Below are positions 5,049 through 6,036 of a DNA stretch of 6,036 nt, piece by piece. The translations under genes and the position numbers were made by a program. Each line of letters begins with the position of its first letter. Position 1 is the first letter of the stretch. The DNA comes from Clostridia bacterium (GTDB taxonomy: Bacteria > Bacillota > Clostridia > Oscillospirales > CAG-272), in the NCBI GenBank assembly GCA_017621015.1, contig JAGAUC010000233.1, forward strand, positions 1 to 6,036, given 5' to 3'. The notes under the pieces are model-generated. The model searched no databases. It had not been told where the DNA came from and saw only the letters and a program-made list of their open reading frames with translations.

Positions 5049-6036
5049 ATGATGGAAAACAGCAATATCATTCGGTGGATAGAGCAAAAAAGCGAGGCGC
5101 GGAAACGGGAAATTCTGAATGCCCCCGACGCCGTGGAGATCGTCGGCACGGCCTATTACGTCAGCAACGGCGGAAACGACCAAAACGACGGAAAAAGCCC
5201 CGACACCCCGTGGAGAACGCTTGACCGCGTGAATGCGGCCTCGCTTGCCGAGGGCGACGGCGTGCTTCTCAGACGCGGAGACGTTTTTCGCGGCAGGATC
5301 ATAGCCCGTAGCGGCGTGACCTACGCCGCATACGGCAAGGGCAAAAAGCCTGCCCTTTACGGCTGGTCGGAAAATCTTGCCTCGCCTGATCTGTGGGAGC
5401 TTTATGACGGCGAGAAAAACATCTGGAAATACAAGAAAAAGATCACCGACTGCGGCACGCTTGTGTTTGACGAGGGGGAGCGGCATTCGAGAAAGCTGAT
5501 CCCGTCTTATATAAACGGCGTTTTCGTCTGCCGTGACAACGAGAACAAGCCTTTTGATATGCGCGAGCAAATGACAAACGATCTCGATCTGTACACGCCG
5601 TATTGCGAAAGGCTGACGGCGGAGATGCTCAAGGGTGAGTCTTTTCCCGTTCCCGTGGTAGACAGCGAAAGCTACGGTGAGCTGTATTTGCGATGTGACG
5701 GGGGAAACCCGGGGGAGGTATTTGACTCCGTTGAGGCGGTTGCCAAAACGATGCTGATCACCGCGAGAGGGGTTCGTGACGTCAGAATTGACAATCTTTG
5801 CCTGAAATACGCCTGCTTTGGTGTGTCGGGGGGCGGTCGGGTGGACGGCCTTAAGGTGACCCATTGCGAGATCGGCTGGATTGGCGGAAATATACAGCAT
5901 TATTTCGGCACCGACCCCAATTACCCCAAGGGTCGCCGCGGCACAGTGACACGCTTCGGCAACGGCGTGGAGGCTTACGGTAGCTGTGATCGCTATGAGG
6001 TGTCGGGGTGCTATATTTACGAGGTCTACGATGCCG
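5049..6036 (+). CDS. Right-handed parallel beta-helix protein, pectate lyase-like (3' truncated by window edge)
   Basis: The first 329 residues are visible and the frame is open to the edge. After a charged N-terminal segment (1-30) comes YYVSNGGNDQNDGKSPDTPW (36-55) and GDGVLLRRGDVFRG (69-82). This opening is typical of bacterial right-handed beta-helix proteins of the pectate lyase/DUF1565 type. From about 237 on, repeating coils of roughly 20-25 residues appear, with short beta strands and Gly/Asn/Cys turns (VRDVRIDNLCLKYACFGVSG, RVDGLKVTHCEIGWIGG, RFGNGVEAYGSCDRYEVSGC). Such proteins usually bind or cleave polysaccharides. I see no signal peptide or membrane segment, so a cytoplasmic location is likely unless the start is wrong. 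AAGGA (5037-5041) precedes the ATG at 5049, only 12 bp after the activase stop, so it is the third gene of the operon. A second ATG at 5052 is possible. Fold is likely; enzymatic activity is not shown. Confidence 0.85.
   Translation, partial: MMENSNIIRWIEQKSEARKREILNAPDAVEIVGTAYYVSNGGNDQNDGKSPDTPWRTLDRVNAASLAEGDGVLLRRGDVFRGRIIARSGVTYAAYGKGKKPALYGWSENLASPDLWELYDGEKNIWKYKKKITDCGTLVFDEGERHSRKLIPSYINGVFVCRDNENKPFDMREQMTNDLDLYTPYCERLTAEMLKGESFPVPVVDSESYGELYLRCDGGNPGEVFDSVEAVAKTMLITARGVRDVRIDNLCLKYACFGVSGGGRVDGLKVTHCEIGWIGGNIQHYFGTDPNYPKGRRGTVTRFGNGVEAYGSCDRYEVSGCYIYEVYDA

Noticed and set aside
4839..5900. 353-codon open frame on the minus strand
   Set aside because: It runs antisense across the activase end and the beta-helix gene, including the intergenic ribosome site, with no recognisable domain. 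The plus-strand frames carry clear motifs.
1..6036. CRISPR array, insertion sequence, phage or defence genes
   Set aside because: No regularly spaced direct repeats, transposase or integrase motifs, or terminal inverted repeats with target duplications were seen; the coding genes are metabolic or regulatory.

Overview
The window looks like chromosomal DNA from an anaerobic Gram-positive bacterium, most likely a gut-type member of the Clostridia (Bacillota). The grounds are purine-rich Shine-Dalgarno sites, TTGACA/TATAAT-type promoters in AT-rich spacers between GC-balanced genes, hairpins with U-tracts, and an oxygen-sensitive glycyl radical enzyme with its activase. No taxon below class level can be supported from the sequence alone.

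Layout. Positions 1-784 hold the 3' part of an M19-family membrane-type dipeptidase gene, cut by the window edge and possibly frameshifted near positions 40-64, followed by a strong terminator. A stand-alone tRNA-Ala(GGC) with a consensus promoter lies at 895-970. Downstream come a 53-nt imperfect palindrome and a very strong terminator at 1043-1082. From about 1083 to 1302 there is no full gene, only a 23-codon ORF with a good ribosome site that may be a gene remnant. At 1330-2187, on the minus strand, is an AraC-family regulator. It is divergent from a tight plus-strand operon: a short glycyl radical enzyme (2302-4284), its radical SAM activase (4281-5036, 4-bp overlap) and a right-handed beta-helix protein (5049 to beyond the right edge).

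How the genes fit together. The activase would install the glycyl radical on Gly636 of the enzyme, and the radical would pass to Cys330 to act on an unknown substrate. The AraC-family protein has a cupin-type sensor domain and shares a compact divergent promoter region with the operon; the two core promoters overlap, so it is the obvious candidate regulator. The third gene resembles pectate-lyase-like beta-helix proteins and suggests a carbohydrate-linked pathway, but it lacks a visible signal peptide.

Most notable point. The glycyl radical enzyme does not fit the textbook classes well. It is about 100 residues shorter than pyruvate formate-lyase, has a C-W-E active-site motif, and its glycyl loop reads R-I-W-G-W-S-A rather than the usual R-V-[SCA]-G-Y. 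With its operon partners it is a reasonable candidate for a functionally undescribed glycyl radical system.
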